From Bugula neritina (taxonomy: Eukaryota; Bryozoa; Gymnolaemata; Cheilostomatida; Bugulidae), in NCBI GenBank assembly GCA_964035545.1, contig OZ037768.1, positions 14,508,175-14,572,174 on the forward strand: DNA of 64,000 bases, written 5' to 3'. The notes beneath the pieces were generated by a model. It made no database searches. It had not been told where the DNA came from and saw nothing but the letters and a program-made list of their open reading frames with translations. A program made the position numbers and the translations under genes. Each line of letters begins with the position of its first letter. The stretch's first letter is position 1. Positions 38,147 through 55,020 of this stretch are shown here, one piece after another.

Positions 38147-41100
38147 TTAGGAAATATATGGTAACCTACTGAAATATGTTGCAAAATACTGAAATATACT
38201 GTAACATACTAAGACATACTGCAACATACTGAAATTTAATGCAACATACTGAAATATACTGCAACATACTGCAACATACTGAAATACTCTGTAACATACT
38301 GAAATACACTGCAACACACTGAAACCTATTGAAATGTACTGTAACACTTTGAAATACACTGCAAAACAATAAAATATACCGCAACATTCCGAAATATATG
38401 GTAACTTACTGAAATATACTGTAACACATTGAAATATTATACTGCAACAAACCGAAACACACTGCAACACACTAAAGTATACTGTAGCATACCAAAATTT
38501 ACTGTAACATACTGAAACATGCCGCAGCATTTATAATATACTGCAACAGATTGAAATATACTGCAACATACTGAAATATGCTGTAGCATACTGAAATACA
38601 CTGCAACACACTGAAGTATACTGTAATATACAGAAATGTACTGTAACATACTGAAACCTACGTCAACATAATGAAATGTACTGCAACATGCTGAAATATA
38701 CTGCAACATACTGAAATACACAGCGTAACATACTGAACTTCACTGCAACATTCTGAAATACACTGTAACACATTGAAATACACTGCAACACATTGAAATA
38801 TACTGAAATAAATTGTAAGATACTGAAAAACACTGCTACATACTGCAACATAATGAAATATATGGTAACCTACTGAAATATGTTGCAAACTACTGAAATA
38901 TACTGCAACATAATGCAGCATAATGAAAGATACTGCAACATACTGAAATATACTGCAAGATGATGCAACATACTGAAATACACTGTTACATACTGAAATA
39001 CACTGTAACACATTGGAATATACTGCAACATACCAAAATATATGGTAACCTACTGAAATATGTTTCCAGCTACTAAAATATACTGCAACATACTGCAACA
39101 TAATGAAATATACTGCAACAAACTGAAAGATACTGCAACATACTAAATTATACTGTGGCCTACTGAAACACATTGTAGCATTTTGAAATATGATGTAATT
39201 CACCGAAACAAAGTGCAACATACTGAAATTTACCGGAACATACTGGAATAAACTGTGACACACTAAATTATTATTCAACAGACTGAAAGACACCGCAACA
39301 TACTGAAATATACTGAGACACAATGAAATATACTGCAACATACTAAAATAGGCCGCAGCATACTGAAATACAATGCAACACACTGAAGTATACTGTAATA
39401 CACAGATATGTACTGTCCTATACTGAAATATACTGCAACATACTGAAATACACTGTAACATACTGAATTACACTGCAACACACTGAAGTAAACTGTAATA
39501 TACAGTAATGTACTGTAAAATACTGAAATACACTGCAACATACTGAAATATATGGTAATCTACTGAAAATTGTTACAAACTACCGAACAATACTTCAAAA
39601 TACTGAAATATACATAAAAATATAGAATTATACTGAAATACACTGTAACATACTGAAATACACTGTAACATATTGAAATACACTGCAACACATTGAATTA
39701 TACCGCAACATACCGAAATACTCTGCATCACACTGAAGTATACTGTAATATACAGAAATGTATTGTAACACGCTGAAACATGCAGCAACATACTGAAATA
39801 TACTGCAACACATTGAAGTATACAGAAACATACTGAAATATGCTGTGGCATACTGAAATACACTGCTAGACACTGAAGTATACTGTAATATACAGAAATG
39901 TACTGTAACATACTGAAACGTACGGCGACATACTGAAATGTACTGCAACATACTGAAATACACCGAAACAAACTGAATATATGGTAACCTAACGAAATAT
40001 GTTGCAAACTACTAAAATATACTGAAAGTCACCAACAAATATTGCAACTGTGCAACATAATGGAATATATGGCAAAAACACTGGAATATACTGCAACAAC
40101 CTAAGAGATACTGCAAAATACTGCAACATACTGAAATACACTGTAACATACAGAATTACACTGCAACATACTGCAACATACTGAAATACACTGTAACATA
40201 GTGAAATACACTGCAACACATTGAAATATACTGAAATACATAGTAAGATTTTGAAATACACTGCAACATACTGCAATATTAGGAAATATATGGTAACCTA
40301 CTGAAATATGTTGCAAAATACTGAAATATACTGTAACATATTAAGACATACTGCAACATACTGAAATATAATGCAACATACTGAAATATACTGCAACATA
40401 CTGCAACATACTGAAATACTCTGTAACATACTGAAATACACTGCAACACACTGAAACCTATTGAAATGTACTGTAACATATTGAAATACGCTGCAACATA
40501 CTGCAAAATGCTGAAATACACTGTAACATTTTGAAATACACTGCAAAACATTAAAATATACCGCAACATACCGAAATATATGGTAACCTACTGAAATATA
40601 CTGTAACACCTTGAAATATTATACTGCAACAAACTGAAACACACTGCAACACACTAAAGTATACTGTAACAAACAAAAATTTCCTGTAACATACTGAAAC
40701 ATGCCGCAGCATTTATAATATACTGCAACACATTGAAATAGACTGCAACATACTGAAATGTGCTGTAGCATACTGAAATACACTGCAACACACTGAAGTA
40801 TACTGTAATATACAGAAATGTACTAGAAAACCCTGAAATATATTTCAACATACTAAAAACTACCTAAAAACATTGAAACATACTGAAATACACTGTAACA
40901 TACTGAAATACACTGCAACACATTGGAATATACTGCAACATACCGAAATATATGGTAACGTACCGAAATATGTTACAAACTACTGAAACATACTGCAACA
41001 TACTGCAACATAATCAAATATACTGCAACATACTGAAAGATACTGCAACATACTGCAACATACTGAAATACACTGTAACATACGGAATTACACTGCAACA

Positions 41101-41862
41101 TACTGCAACATACTGAAATACACTGTAACATAGTGAAATACACTGCAACACATTGAAATATACTGCAACATACCGAAGTATATGATAACCTACTGAAATA
41201 TGTTGCAAACCACTGAAACATACTGCAACATACTGCAACAAAAAGAAATATACTGTAACACACTGAAACATACTGCAAAATACTGAAATATACCTTAACA
41301 TACTAAAACATACTGCGACATACTGAAATATAATACAACATACTGAATTACACTGCAACATACTGAAATAAACTTCAACATACTGAAATATACCTAAAAA
41401 TATTGGAACATACTGAAATACACTGTGAGATACTGAAATACACTGCAACACATTGGAATATACTGCAACATACCAAAAAATATGGTAACCTACTGAAATA
41501 TGTTACAAACTACTGAAACATACTGCAACATACTGCAACATACTGAAACATACGGCAACATACTGAAATATACTGTGAGACAATGAAATATACTGCAACA
41601 TACTGAAATATGCTGTAGCACACTGAAATACACCGCAACACACTGAAGTGTACTGTAATATACAAAAATGTACTGTAACATACGGAAACCTACGTCAACA
41701 TGCTGAAATATACTGCAACATACTGAAATACACACCGTAACATACTGAACTCCACTGCAACATTCTGAAATACACTGTAACACATTGAAATACACTGCAA
41801 CACATTGAAATATACTGAAATACATTGTAAGATACTGAAATACACTGCAACATACTGCAACA
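38147..41862. repeat. Higher-order unit of 3,716 bp, copy 1
   Basis: Homologous with 41863-45577 at a constant offset of 3,716. Similarity goes on a few hundred bases to the left of this start, with a 20-bp indel near 37960, so the boundaries are approximate. It contains one marker block (40028). Confidence 0.85.
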
Positions 41863-44800
41863 TTAGGAAATATATGGTAACCTACTGAAATATGTTGCAA
41901 AATACTGAAATATACTGTAACATACTAAGACATACTGCAACATACTGAAATTTAATGCAACATACTGAAATATACTGCAACATACTGCAACATACTGAAA
42001 TACTCTGTAACATACTGAAATACACTGCAACACACTGAAACCTATTGAAATGTACTGTAACACTTTGAAATACACTGCAAAACAATAAAATATACCGCAA
42101 CATTCCGAAATATATGGTAACTTACTGAAATATACTGTAACACATTGAAATATTATACTGCAACAAACCGAAACACACTGCAACACACTAAAGTATACTG
42201 TAGCATACAAAAATTTACTGTAACATACTGAAACATGCCGCAGCATTTATAATATACTGCAACAGATTGAAATATACTGCAACATACTGAAATATGCTGT
42301 AGCATACTGAAATACACTGCAACACACTGAAGTATACTGTAATATACAGAAATGTACTGTAACATACTGAAACCTACGTCAACATAATGAAATGTACTGC
42401 AACATGCTGAAATATACTGCAACATACTGAAATACACAGCGTAACATACTGAACTTCACTGCAACATTCTGAAATACACTGTAACACATTGAAATACACT
42501 GCAACACATTGAAATATACTGAAATAAATTGTAAGATACTGAAAAACACTGCTACATACTGCAACATAATGAAATATATGGTAACCTACTGAAATATGTT
42601 GCAAACTACTGAAATATACTGCAACATAATGCAGCATAATGAAAGATACTGCAACATACTGAAATATACTGCAAGATGATGCAACATACTGAAATACACT
42701 GTTACATACTGAAATACACTGTAACACATTGGAATATACTGCAACATACCAAAATATATGGTAACCTACTGAAATATGTTTCCAGCTACTAAAATATACT
42801 GCAACATACTGCAACATAATGAAATATACTGCAACAAACTGAAAGATACTGCAACATACTAAATTATACTGTGGCCTACTGAAACACATTGTAGCATTTT
42901 GAAATATGATGTAATTCACCGAAACAAAGTGCAACATACTGAAATTTACCGGAACATACTGGAATAAACTGTGACACACTAAATTATTATTCAACAGACT
43001 GAAAGACACCGCAACATACTGAAATATACTGAGACACAATGAAATATACTGCAACATACTAAAATAGGCCGCAGCATACTGAAATACAATGCAACACACT
43101 GAAGTATACTGTAATACACAGATATGTACTGTCCTATACTGAAATATACTGCAACATACTGAAATACACTGTAACATACTGAATTACACTGCAACACACT
43201 GAAGTAAACTGTAATATACAGTAATGTACTGTAAAATACTGAAATACACTGCAACATACTGAAATATATGGTAATCTACTGAAAATTGTTACAAACTACC
43301 GAACAATACTTCAAAATACTGAAATATACATAAAAATATAGAATTATACTGAAATACACTGTAACATACTGAAATACACTGTAACATATTGAAATACACT
43401 GCAACACATTGAATTATACCGCAACATACCGAAATACTCTGCATCACACTGAAGTATACTGTAATATACAGAAATGTATTGTAACACGCTGAAACATGCA
43501 GCAACATACTGAAATATACTGCAACACATTGAAGTATACAGAAACATACTGAAATATGCTGTGGCATACTGAAATACACTGCTAGACACTGAAGTATACT
43601 GTAATATACAGAAATGTACTGTAACATACTGAAACGTACGGCGACATACTGAAATGTACTGCAACATACTGAAATACACCGAAACAAACTGAATATATGG
43701 TAACCTAACGAAATATGTTGCAAACTACTAAAATATACTGAAAGTCACCAACAAATATTGCAACTGTGCAACATAATGGAATATATGGCAAAAACACTGG
43801 AATATACTGCAACAACCTAAGAGATACTGCAAAATACTGCAACATACTGAAATACACTGTAACATACGGAATTACACTGCAACATACTGCAACATACTGA
43901 AATACACTGTAACATAGTGAAATACACTGCAACACATTGAAATATACTGAAATACATAGTAAGATTTTGAAATACACTGCAACATACTGCAATATTAGGA
44001 AATATATGGTAACCTACTGAAATATGTTGCAAAATACTGAAATATACTGTAACATATTAAGACATACTGCAACATACTGAAATATAATGCAACATACTGA
44101 AATATACTGCAACATACTGCAACATACTGAAATACTCTGTAACATACTGAAATACACTGCAACACACTGAAACCTATTGAAATGTACTGTAACATATTGA
44201 AATACACTGCAACATACTGCAAAATGCTGAAATACACTGTAACATTTTGAAATACACTGCAAAACATTAAAATATACCGCAACATACCGAAATATATGGT
44301 AACCTACTGAAATATACTGTAACACCTTGAAATATTATACTGCAACAAACTGAAACACACTGCAACACACTAAAGTATACTGTAACAAACAAAAATTTCC
44401 TGTAACATACTGAAACATGCCGCAGCATTTATAATATACTGCAACACATTGAAATAGACTGCAACATACTGAAATGTGCTGTAGCATACTGAAATACACT
44501 GCAACACACTGAAGTATACTGTAATATACAGAAATGTACTAGAAAACCCTGAAATATATTTCAACATACTAAAAACTACCTAAAAACATTGAAACATACT
44601 GAAATACACTGTAACATACTGAAATACACTGCAACACATTGGAATATACTGCAACATACCGAAATATATGGTAACGTACCGAAATATGTTACAAACTACT
44701 GAAACATACTGCAACATACTGCAACATAATCAAAATACTGCAACATACTGAAAGATACTGCAACATACTGCAACATACTGAAATACACTGTAACATACGG

Positions 44801-45577
44801 AATTACACTGCAACATACTGCAACATACCGAAATACACTGTAACATAGTGAAATACACTGCAACACATTGAAATATACTGCAACATACCGAAGTATATGA
44901 TAACCTACTGAAATATGTTGCAAACCACTGAAACATACTGCAACATACTGCAACAAAAAGAAATATACTGTAACACACTGAAACATACTGCAAAATACTG
45001 AAATATACCTTAACATACTAAAACATACTGCGACATACTGAAATATAATACAACATACTGAATTACACTGCAACATACTGAAATAAACTTCAACATACTG
45101 AAATATACCTAAAAATATTGGAACATACTGAAATACACTGTGAGATACTGAAATACACTGCAACACATTGGAATATACTGCAACATACCAAAAAATATGG
45201 TAACCTACTGAAATATGTTACAAACTACTGAAACATACTGCAACATACTGCAACATACTGAAACATACGGCAACATACTGAAATATACTGTGAGACAATG
45301 AAATATACTGCAACATACTGAAATATGCTGTAGCACACTGAAATACACCGCAACACACTGAAGTGTACTGTAATATACAGAAATGTACTGTAACATACGG
45401 AAACCTACGTCAACATGCTGAAATATACTGCAACATACTGAAATACACACCGTAACATACTGAACTCTACTGCAACGTTCTGAAATACACTGTAACACAT
45501 TGAAATACACTGCAACACATTGAAATATACTGAAATACATTGTAAGATACTGAAATACACTGCAACATACTGCAACA
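41863..45577. repeat. Higher-order unit of 3,716 bp, copy 2
   Basis: Differs from copy 1 at a handful of positions seen by eye (for example near 42209, 43868 and 44209) and by one missing base near 44733. A third, diverged copy starts at 45578 and loses similarity after about 46060. Confidence 0.85.
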
Positions 45578-46493
45578 TTAGGAAATATATGGTAACCTAC
45601 TGAAATATGTTGCAAAAGACTGAAACATACTGTAACATACTAAGACATACTGCAACATACTGAAATATAATGCAACATACTGAAAAATACTGCAACATAC
45701 TGCAACATACTGAATTACTCTGTAACATACTGAAATACACTGCAACACACTGAAACCTATTGAAATGTACTGTAACATTTTGAAATACACTGCAAAACAT
45801 TAAACTATACCGCAACATACTGAAATATATGGTAACCTACTGAAATATACTGTAACACATTGAAATATTATACTGCAACAAACTGAAACACACTGCAACA
45901 CACTAAAGTATACTCTAACATACAAAAACTTACTGTAACATACTGAAACATGCCGCAGCATTTATAATATACTGCAACAGATTGAAATATACTGCACCAT
46001 ACTGAAATATGCTGTAGCATACTGAAATACACTGCAACACACTGAAATATACTGTAATATACCGAATTACACTGCAACATACTGCAACATACTGAAATAC
46101 ACTGTAACATAGTGAAATACACTGCAACACAATGAAATATACTGAAATACATTGTAAGATACTGAAATACACTGCAACATACTGCACCATTAGGAAATAT
46201 ATGGTAACCTACTGAAATATGTTGCAAAATACTGAAACATACTGTAACATACTAAGACATACTGCAACATACTGAAATATGATGCAACATACTGAAATAT
46301 ACTGCAACATACTGCAACATACTGCAACATACTGAAATACTCTGTAACATACTGAAATACACTGCAACACACTGAAACCTATTGAAATGTACTGTAACAT
46401 ATTGAAATACACTGCAACATACTGCAAAATGCTGAAATACACTGTAACATTTTGAAATACACTGCAAAACATTAAAATAAACCGCAACATACC

Positions 46494-49400
46494 GAAATAT
46501 ATGGTAACCTACTGAAATATACTGTAACACATTGAAATATTACACTGCAACAAACTGAAACACACTGCAACACACTAAAGTATACTGTAACATACAAAAA
46601 TTTCCTGTAACATACTGAAACATGTCGCAGCATTTATAATATACTGCAACACATTGAAATAGACTGCAACATACTGAAATGTGCTGTAGCATACTGAAAT
46701 ACACTGCAACACACTGAAGTATACTGTAATATACAGAAATGTACTGTAACATACTGAAACCTACGTCAAGATACTGAAATGTACTGCAACATGCTGAAAT
46801 ATACTGCAACATACCGAAATACACAGCGTAACATACTGAACTTCACTGCAACATTCTGAAATACACTGTAACACATTGAAATACACTGCAACACATTGAA
46901 ATATACTGAAATAAATTGTAAGATACTGAAATACACTGCTACATACTGCAACATAATGAAAGATACTGCAACATACTGAAATATACTGCAAGATAATGCA
47001 ATATACTGAAATACACTGTAACATACTGAAATACACTGTAACACATTGGAATATACTGCAACATACCAAAATATATGGTAACCTACTGAAATATGTTGCC
47101 AGCTAGTGAAATATACTGCAACATACTGCAACATAATGAAATATACTGCAACAAACTGAAAGATACTGCAACATACTAACTTATACTGTGGCCTACTGAA
47201 ACACATTGTAACATTTTGAAATATGATGTAATACACCGAAACAAAGTGCAACATACTGAAATTTACCGGAACATACTGGAATAAACTGTGACACACTAAA
47301 TTATTATGCAACAGACTGAAAGACACCGCAACATACTGAAATATAGTGAGACACAATGAAATATACTGCAACATACTGAAATAGGCCGCAGCATACTGAA
47401 ATACAATGCAACACACTGAAGTATACTGTAATACACAGATATGTACTGTCCTATACTGAAATATACTGCAACATACTGAAATACACCGCAACACACTGAA
47501 GTAAACTGTAATATACAGTAATGTACTGTAAAATACTGAAATACACTGCAACATACTGAAATATATGGTAATCTACTGAAAATTGTTACAAACTACCGAA
47601 CAATACTTCAAAATACTGAAATATACATAAAAATATTGAATTATACTGAAATACACTGTAACATACTGAAATACACTGTAACATATTGAAATACACTGCA
47701 ACACACTGAAATATACCGCAACATACCGAAATACTCTGCGTCACACTGAAGTATACTGTAATATACAGAAATGTATTGTAACACGCTGAAACTTGCAGCA
47801 ACATACTGAAATATACTGCAACACATTGAAGTATACCGCAACATACTGAAATATGCTGTGGCATACTGAAATACACTGCTAGACACTGAAGTATACTGTA
47901 ATATACAGAAATGTACTGTAACATACTGAAACGTACGGCGACATACTGAAATGTACTGCAACATACTGAAATACACCGAAACAAACTGAATATATGGTAA
48001 CCTAACGAAATATGTTGCAAACTACTAAAATATACTGAAAGTCACCAACAAATATTGCAACCGTGCAACATAATGGAATATACGGCAAAAACACTGGAAT
48101 ATACTGCAACAACCTAAGAGATACTGCAAAATACTGCAACATACTGAAATACACTGTGACATACGGAATTACACTGCAACATACTGCAACATACTGAAAT
48201 ACACTGTAACATAGTGAAATACACTGCAACACATTGAAATATACTGAAATACATAAAAAGATTTTGAAATACACTGCAACATACTGCAATATTAGGAAAT
48301 ATATGGTAACCTACTGAAATATGTTGCAAAATACTGAAATATACTGTAACATACTAAGACATACTGCAACATACTGAAATATAATGCAACATACTGAAAT
48401 ATACTGCAACATACTGCAACATACTGAAATACTCTGTAACATACTGAAATACACTGCAACACACTGAAACCTATTGAAATGTACTGTAACATATTGAAAT
48501 ACACTGCAACATACTGCAAAATGCTGAAATACACTGTAACATTTTGAAATACACTGCAAAACATTAAAATATACCGCAACATACCGAAATATATGGTAAC
48601 CTACTGAAATATACTGTAACACCTTGAAATATTATACTGCAACAAACTGAAACACACTGCAACACACTAAAGTATACTGTAACAAACAAAATTTTCCTGT
48701 AACATACTGAAACATGCCGCAGCATTTATAATATACTGCAACACATTGAAATAGACTGCAACATACTGAAATGTGCTGTAGCATACTGAAATACACTGCA
48801 ACACACTGAAGTATACTGTAATATACAGAAATGTACTAGAAAACCCTGAAATATATTTCAACATACTAAAATTCACCTAAAAACATTGAAACATACTGAA
48901 ATACACTGTAACATACTGAAATACACTGCAACACATTGGAATATACTGCAACATACCGAAATATATGGTAACGTACCGAAATATGTTACAAACTACTGAA
49001 ACATACTGCAACATACTGCAACATAATCAAATATACTGCAACATACTGAAAGATACTGCAACATACTGCAACATACTGAAATACACTGTAACATACGGAA
49101 TTACACTGCAACATACTGCAACATACTGAAATACACTGTAACATAGTGAAATACACTGCAACACATTGAAATATACTGCAACATACCGAAGTATATGGTA
49201 ACCTACTGAAATATGTTGCAAACCACTGAAACATACTGCAACATACTGCAACAAAAAGAAATATACTGTAACACACTGAAACATACTGCAAAATACTGAA
49301 ATATACCTTAACATACTAAAACATACTGCGACATACTGAAATATAATACAACATACTGAATTACACTGCAACATACTGAAATAAACTTCAACATACTGAA

Positions 49401-49879
49401 ATATACCTAAAAATATTGGAACATACTGAAATACACTGTGAGATACTGAAATACACTGCAACACATTGGAATATACTGCAACATACCAAAAAATATGGTA
49501 ACCTACTGAAATATGTTACAAACTACTGAAACATACTGCAACATACTGCAACATACTGAAACATACGGCAACATACTGAAATATACTGTGAGACAATGAA
49601 ATATACTGCAACATACTGAAATATGCTGTAGCACACTGAAATACACCGCAACACACTGAAGTGTACTGTAATTTACAGAAATGTACTGTAACATACGGAA
49701 ACCTACGTCAACATGCTGAAATATACTGCAACATACTGAAATACACACCGTAACATACTGAACTCCACTGCAACGTTCTGAAATACACTGTAACACAATG
49801 AAATACACTGCAACACATTGAAATATACTGAAATACATTGTAAGATACTGAAATACACTGCAACATACTGCAACATTAG
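46494..49879. repeat. Higher-order unit of 3,386 bp, copy 1
   Basis: Repeated directly at 49880-53265 with a constant offset of 3,386; marker blocks at 48041 and 51427 correspond. Much of it is a diverged version of the 3,716-bp unit (offset 4,297 to 43744). Confidence 0.88.
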
Positions 49880-52800
49880 GAAATATATGGTAACCTACTG
49901 AAATATACTGTAACACATTGAAATATTACACTGCAACAAACTGAAACACACTGCAACACACTAAAGTATACTGTAACATACAAAAATTTCCTGTAACATA
50001 CTGAAACATGTCGCAGCATTTATAATATACTGCAACACATTGAAATAGACTGCAACATACTGAAATGTGCTGTAGCATACTGAAATACACTGCAACACAC
50101 TGAAGTATACTGTAATATACAGAAATGTACTGTAACATACTGAAACCTACGTCAAGATACTGAAATGTACTGCAACATGCTGAAATATACTGCAACATAC
50201 CGAAATACACAGCGTAACATACTGAACTTCACTGCAACATTCTGAAATACACTGTAACACATTGAAATACACTGCAACACATTGAAATATACTGAAATAA
50301 ATTGTAAGATACTGAAATACACTGCTACATACTGCAACATAATGAAAGATACTGCAACATACTGAAATATACTGCAAGATAATGCAATATACTGAAATAC
50401 ACTGTAACATACTGAAATACACTGTAACACATTGGAATATACTGCAACATACCAAAATATACGGTAACCTACTGAAATATGTTGCCAGCTAGTGAAATAT
50501 ACTGCAACATACTGCAACATAATGAAATATACTGCAACAAACTGAAAGATACTGCAACATACTAACTTATACTGTGGCCTACTGAAACACATTGTAACAT
50601 TTTGAAATATGATGTAATACACCGAAACAAAGTGCAACATACTGAAATTTACCGGAACATACTGGAATAAACTGTGACACACTAAATTATTATGCAACAG
50701 ACTGAAAGACACCGCAACATACTGAAATATAGTGAGACACAATGAAATATACTGCAACATACTGAAATAGGCCGCAGCATACTGAAATACAATGCAACAC
50801 ACTGAAGTATACTGTAATACACAGATATGTACTGTCCTATACTGAAATATACTGCAACATACTGAAATACACCGCAACACACTGAAGTAAACTGTAATAT
50901 ACAGTAATGTACTGTAAAATACTGAAATACACTGCAACATACTGAAATATATGGTAATCTACTGAAAATTGTTACAAACTACCGAACAATACTTCAAAAT
51001 ACTGAAATATACATAAAAATATTGAATTATACTGAAATACACTGTAACATACTGAAATACACTGTAACATATTGAAATACACTGCAACACACTGAAATAT
51101 ACCGCAACATACCGAAATACTCTGCGTCACACTGAAGTATACTGTAATATACAGAAATGTATTGTAACACGCTGAAACTTGCAGCAACATACTGAAATAT
51201 ACTGCAACACATTGAAGTATACCGCAACATACTGAAATATGCTGTGGCATACTGAAATACACTGCTAGACACTGAAGTATACTGTAATATACAGAAATGT
51301 ACTGTAACATACTGAAACGTACGGCGACATACTGAAATGTACTGCAACATACTGAAATACACCGAAACAAACTGAATATATGGTAACCTAACGAAATATG
51401 TTGCAAACTACTAAAATATACTGAAAGTCACCAACAAATATTGCAACCGTGCAACATAATGGAATATACGGCAAAAACACTGGAATATACTGCAACAACC
51501 TAAGAGATACTGCAAAATACTGCAACATACTGAAATACACTGTGACATACGGAATTACACTGCAACATACTGCAACATACTGAAATACACTGTAACATAG
51601 TGAAATACACTGCAACACATTGAAATATACTGAAATACATAGTAAGATTTTGAAATACACTGCAACATACTGCAATATTAGGAAATATATGGTAACCTAC
51701 TGAAATATGTTGCAAAATACTGAAATATACTGTAACATACTAAGACATACTGCAACATACTGAAATATAATGCAACATACTGAAATATACTGCAACATAC
51801 TGCAACATACTGAAATACTCTGTAACATACTGAAATACACTGCAACACACTGAAACCTATTGAAATGTACTGTAACATATTGAAATACACTGCAACATAC
51901 TGCAAAATGCTGAAATACACTGTAACATTTTGAAATACACTGCAAAACATTAAAATATACCGCAACATACCGAAATATATGGTAACCTACTGAAATATAC
52001 TGTAACACCTTGAAATATTATACTGCAACAAACTGAAACACACTGCAACACACTAAAGTATACTGTAACAAACAAAATTTTCCTGTAACATACTGAAACA
52101 TGCCGCAGCATTTATAATATACTGCAACACATTGAAATAGACTGCAACATACTGAAATGTGCTGTAGCATACTGAAATACACTGCAACACACTGAAGTAT
52201 ACTGTAATATACAGAAATGTACTAGAAAACCCTGAAATATATTTCAACATACTAAAATTTACCTAAAAACATTGAAACATACTGAAATACACTGTAACAT
52301 ACTGAAATACACTGCAACACATTGGAATATACTGCAACATACCGAAATATATGGTAACGTACCGAAATATGTTACAAACTACTGAAACATACTGCAACAT
52401 ACTGCAACATAATCAAATATACTGCAACATACTGAAAGATACTGCAACATACTGCAACATACTGAAATACACTGTAACATACGGAATTACACTGCAACAT
52501 ACTGCAACATACTGAAATACACTGTAACATAGTGAAATACACTGCAACACATTGAAATATACTGCAACATACCGAAGTATATGGTAACCTACTGAAATAT
52601 GTTGCAAACCACTGAAACATACTGCAACATACTGCAACAAAAAGAAATATACTGTAACACACTGAAACATACTGCAAAATACTGAAATATACCTTAACAT
52701 ACTAAAACATACTGCGACATACTGAAATATAATACAACATACTGAATTACACTGCAACATACTGAAATAAACTTCAACATACTGAAATATACCTAAAAAT

Positions 52801-53265
52801 ATTGGAACATACTGAAATACACTGTGAGATACTGAAATACACTGCAACACATTGGAATATACTGCAACATACCAAAAAATATGGTAACCTACTGAAATAT
52901 GTTACAAACTACTGAAACATACTGCAACATACTGCAACATACTGAAACATACGGCAACATACTGAAATATACTGTGAGACAATGAAATATACTGCAACAT
53001 ACTGAAATATGCTGTAGCACACTGAAATACACCGCAACACACTGAAGTGTACTGTAATTTACAGAAATGTACTGTAACATACGGAAACCTACGTCAACAT
53101 GCTGAAATATACTGCAACATACTGAAATACACACCGTAACATACTGAACTCCACTGCAACGTTCTGAAATACACTGTAACACAATGAAATACACTGCAAC
53201 ACATTGAAATATACTGAAATACATTGTAAGATACTGAAATACACTGCAACATACTGCAACATTAG
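49880..53265. repeat. Higher-order unit of 3,386 bp, copy 2
   Basis: Very close to copy 1, with scattered single changes (for example ATATATGG against ATATACGG at about 50461). The left junction replaces CATACCG by CATTAGG, which places the crossover within the shared AAATATATGGTAACC. Confidence 0.88.
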
Positions 53266-53944
53266 GAAATATATGGTAACCTACTGAAATATGTTGCAAA
53301 AGACTGAAATATACTGTAACATACTAAGACATACTGCAACATACTGAAATATAATGCAACATACTGAAAAATACTGCAACATACTGCAACATACTGAAAT
53401 ACTCTGTAACATACTGAAATACACTGCAACACACTGAAACTTATTGAAATGTACTGTAACATTTTGAAATACACTGCAAAACATTAAAATATACCGCAAC
53501 ATACTGAAATATATGGTAACCTACTGAAATATACTGTAACACGTTGAAATATTATACTGCAACAAACTGAAACACACTGCAACACACTAAAGTATACTCT
53601 AACATACAAAAATTTACTGTAACATACTGAAACATGCCGCAGCATTTATAATATACTGCAACAGATTGAAATATACTGCACCATACTGAAATATGCTGTA
53701 GCATACTGAAATACACTGCAACACACTGAAATATACTGTAATATACAGAAATGTACTGTAAAATACTGAAATATACTTCAACATACTGAAATATACCTAA
53801 AAATGTTGAAACATACTGAAATACACTGTAACATACTGAAATACACTGCAACACATTGGAACATACTGCAACATACCGAAACATATGGTAACCTACTGAA
53901 ATATGACAAACTACTGAAATATACTGCAACATACTGCAACATAA

Positions 53945-55020
53945 TGAAATATACTGCAACATACTGAAAGGTACTGCAACATACTGGATTATACTGTGGC
54001 CTACTGAATCACATTGTAACATTTTGAAATATGATGTAACACACTGAAACATACTGCGACATATTGAAAGTTACCGGAACATACTGGAATAAACAGAGAC
54101 ACGCTAAAATTTTATGCAACATACTGGAAGATACTGCAATATACCGAAGTATACTGTAACATATTGAAATATGCTGTAGCATACTGAACTACACTGCAAC
54201 ATACTGCACCCTACTGAAGTACACTGCAAAACTTTGAAATATACTGCAACATACCGAAATACACTGTAACATATTGAAATACACTGCAACACATTGAAAT
54301 ATACCGCAACATACCGAAATACTCTGCATCACACTGAAGTATACTGTAATATACAGAAATGTACTGTAACATACTGAAACGTACGGCGACATACTGAAAT
54401 ACACCGAAACAAACTGAATATATGGTAACCTAACGAAATATGTTGCAAACGACTAAAATATACTGAAAGTCACCAAAAAAAAATGCAACTGTGCAACATA
54501 ATGGAATATACGGCAAAAACACTGGAATATACTGCAACAACCTAAGAGATACTGCAAAATACTGCAACATACTGAAATACACTGTAACATACTGAAATAC
54601 ACCGAAACAAACTGAATATATGGTAACCTAACGAAATATGTTGCAAACTACTAAAATATACTGAAAGTCACCAAAAAATATTGCAACTGTGCAACATAAT
54701 GGAATATACGGCAAAAACACTGGAATATACTGCAACAACCTAAGAGATACTGCAAAATACTGCAACACACTGAAATACACTGTAACATACGGAATTACAC
54801 TGCAACATACTGCAACATACTGAAATACACTGTAACATAGTGAAATACACTGCAACACATTGAAATATACTGAAATACATTGTAAGATACTGAAATACAC
54901 TGCAACATACTGCAACATTAGGAAATATATGGTAACCTACTGAAATATGTTGCAAAATACTGAAATATACTGTAACATACTAAGACATACTGCAACATAC
55001 TGAAATATGATGCAACATAC
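53945..55020. repeat. Higher-order unit of 1,076 bp with an internal 198-bp duplication
   Basis: The following 878 bp (55021-55898) repeat this unit but lack one 198-bp segment. That segment is present twice here, at 54394-54591 and 54592-54789, each with its own marker block (54469 and 54667). Confidence 0.85.

Noticed and set aside
38658-39461. A 267-codon minus-strand open frame, repeated identically at 42374-43177, and dozens of similar ones that look like cysteine- and aromatic-rich membrane proteins
   Set aside because: They are readings of the 20-bp satellite, which has no stop in any antisense frame. All give the same 20-residue cycle, start at arbitrary ATG or TTG variants and show no domain or codon signal.
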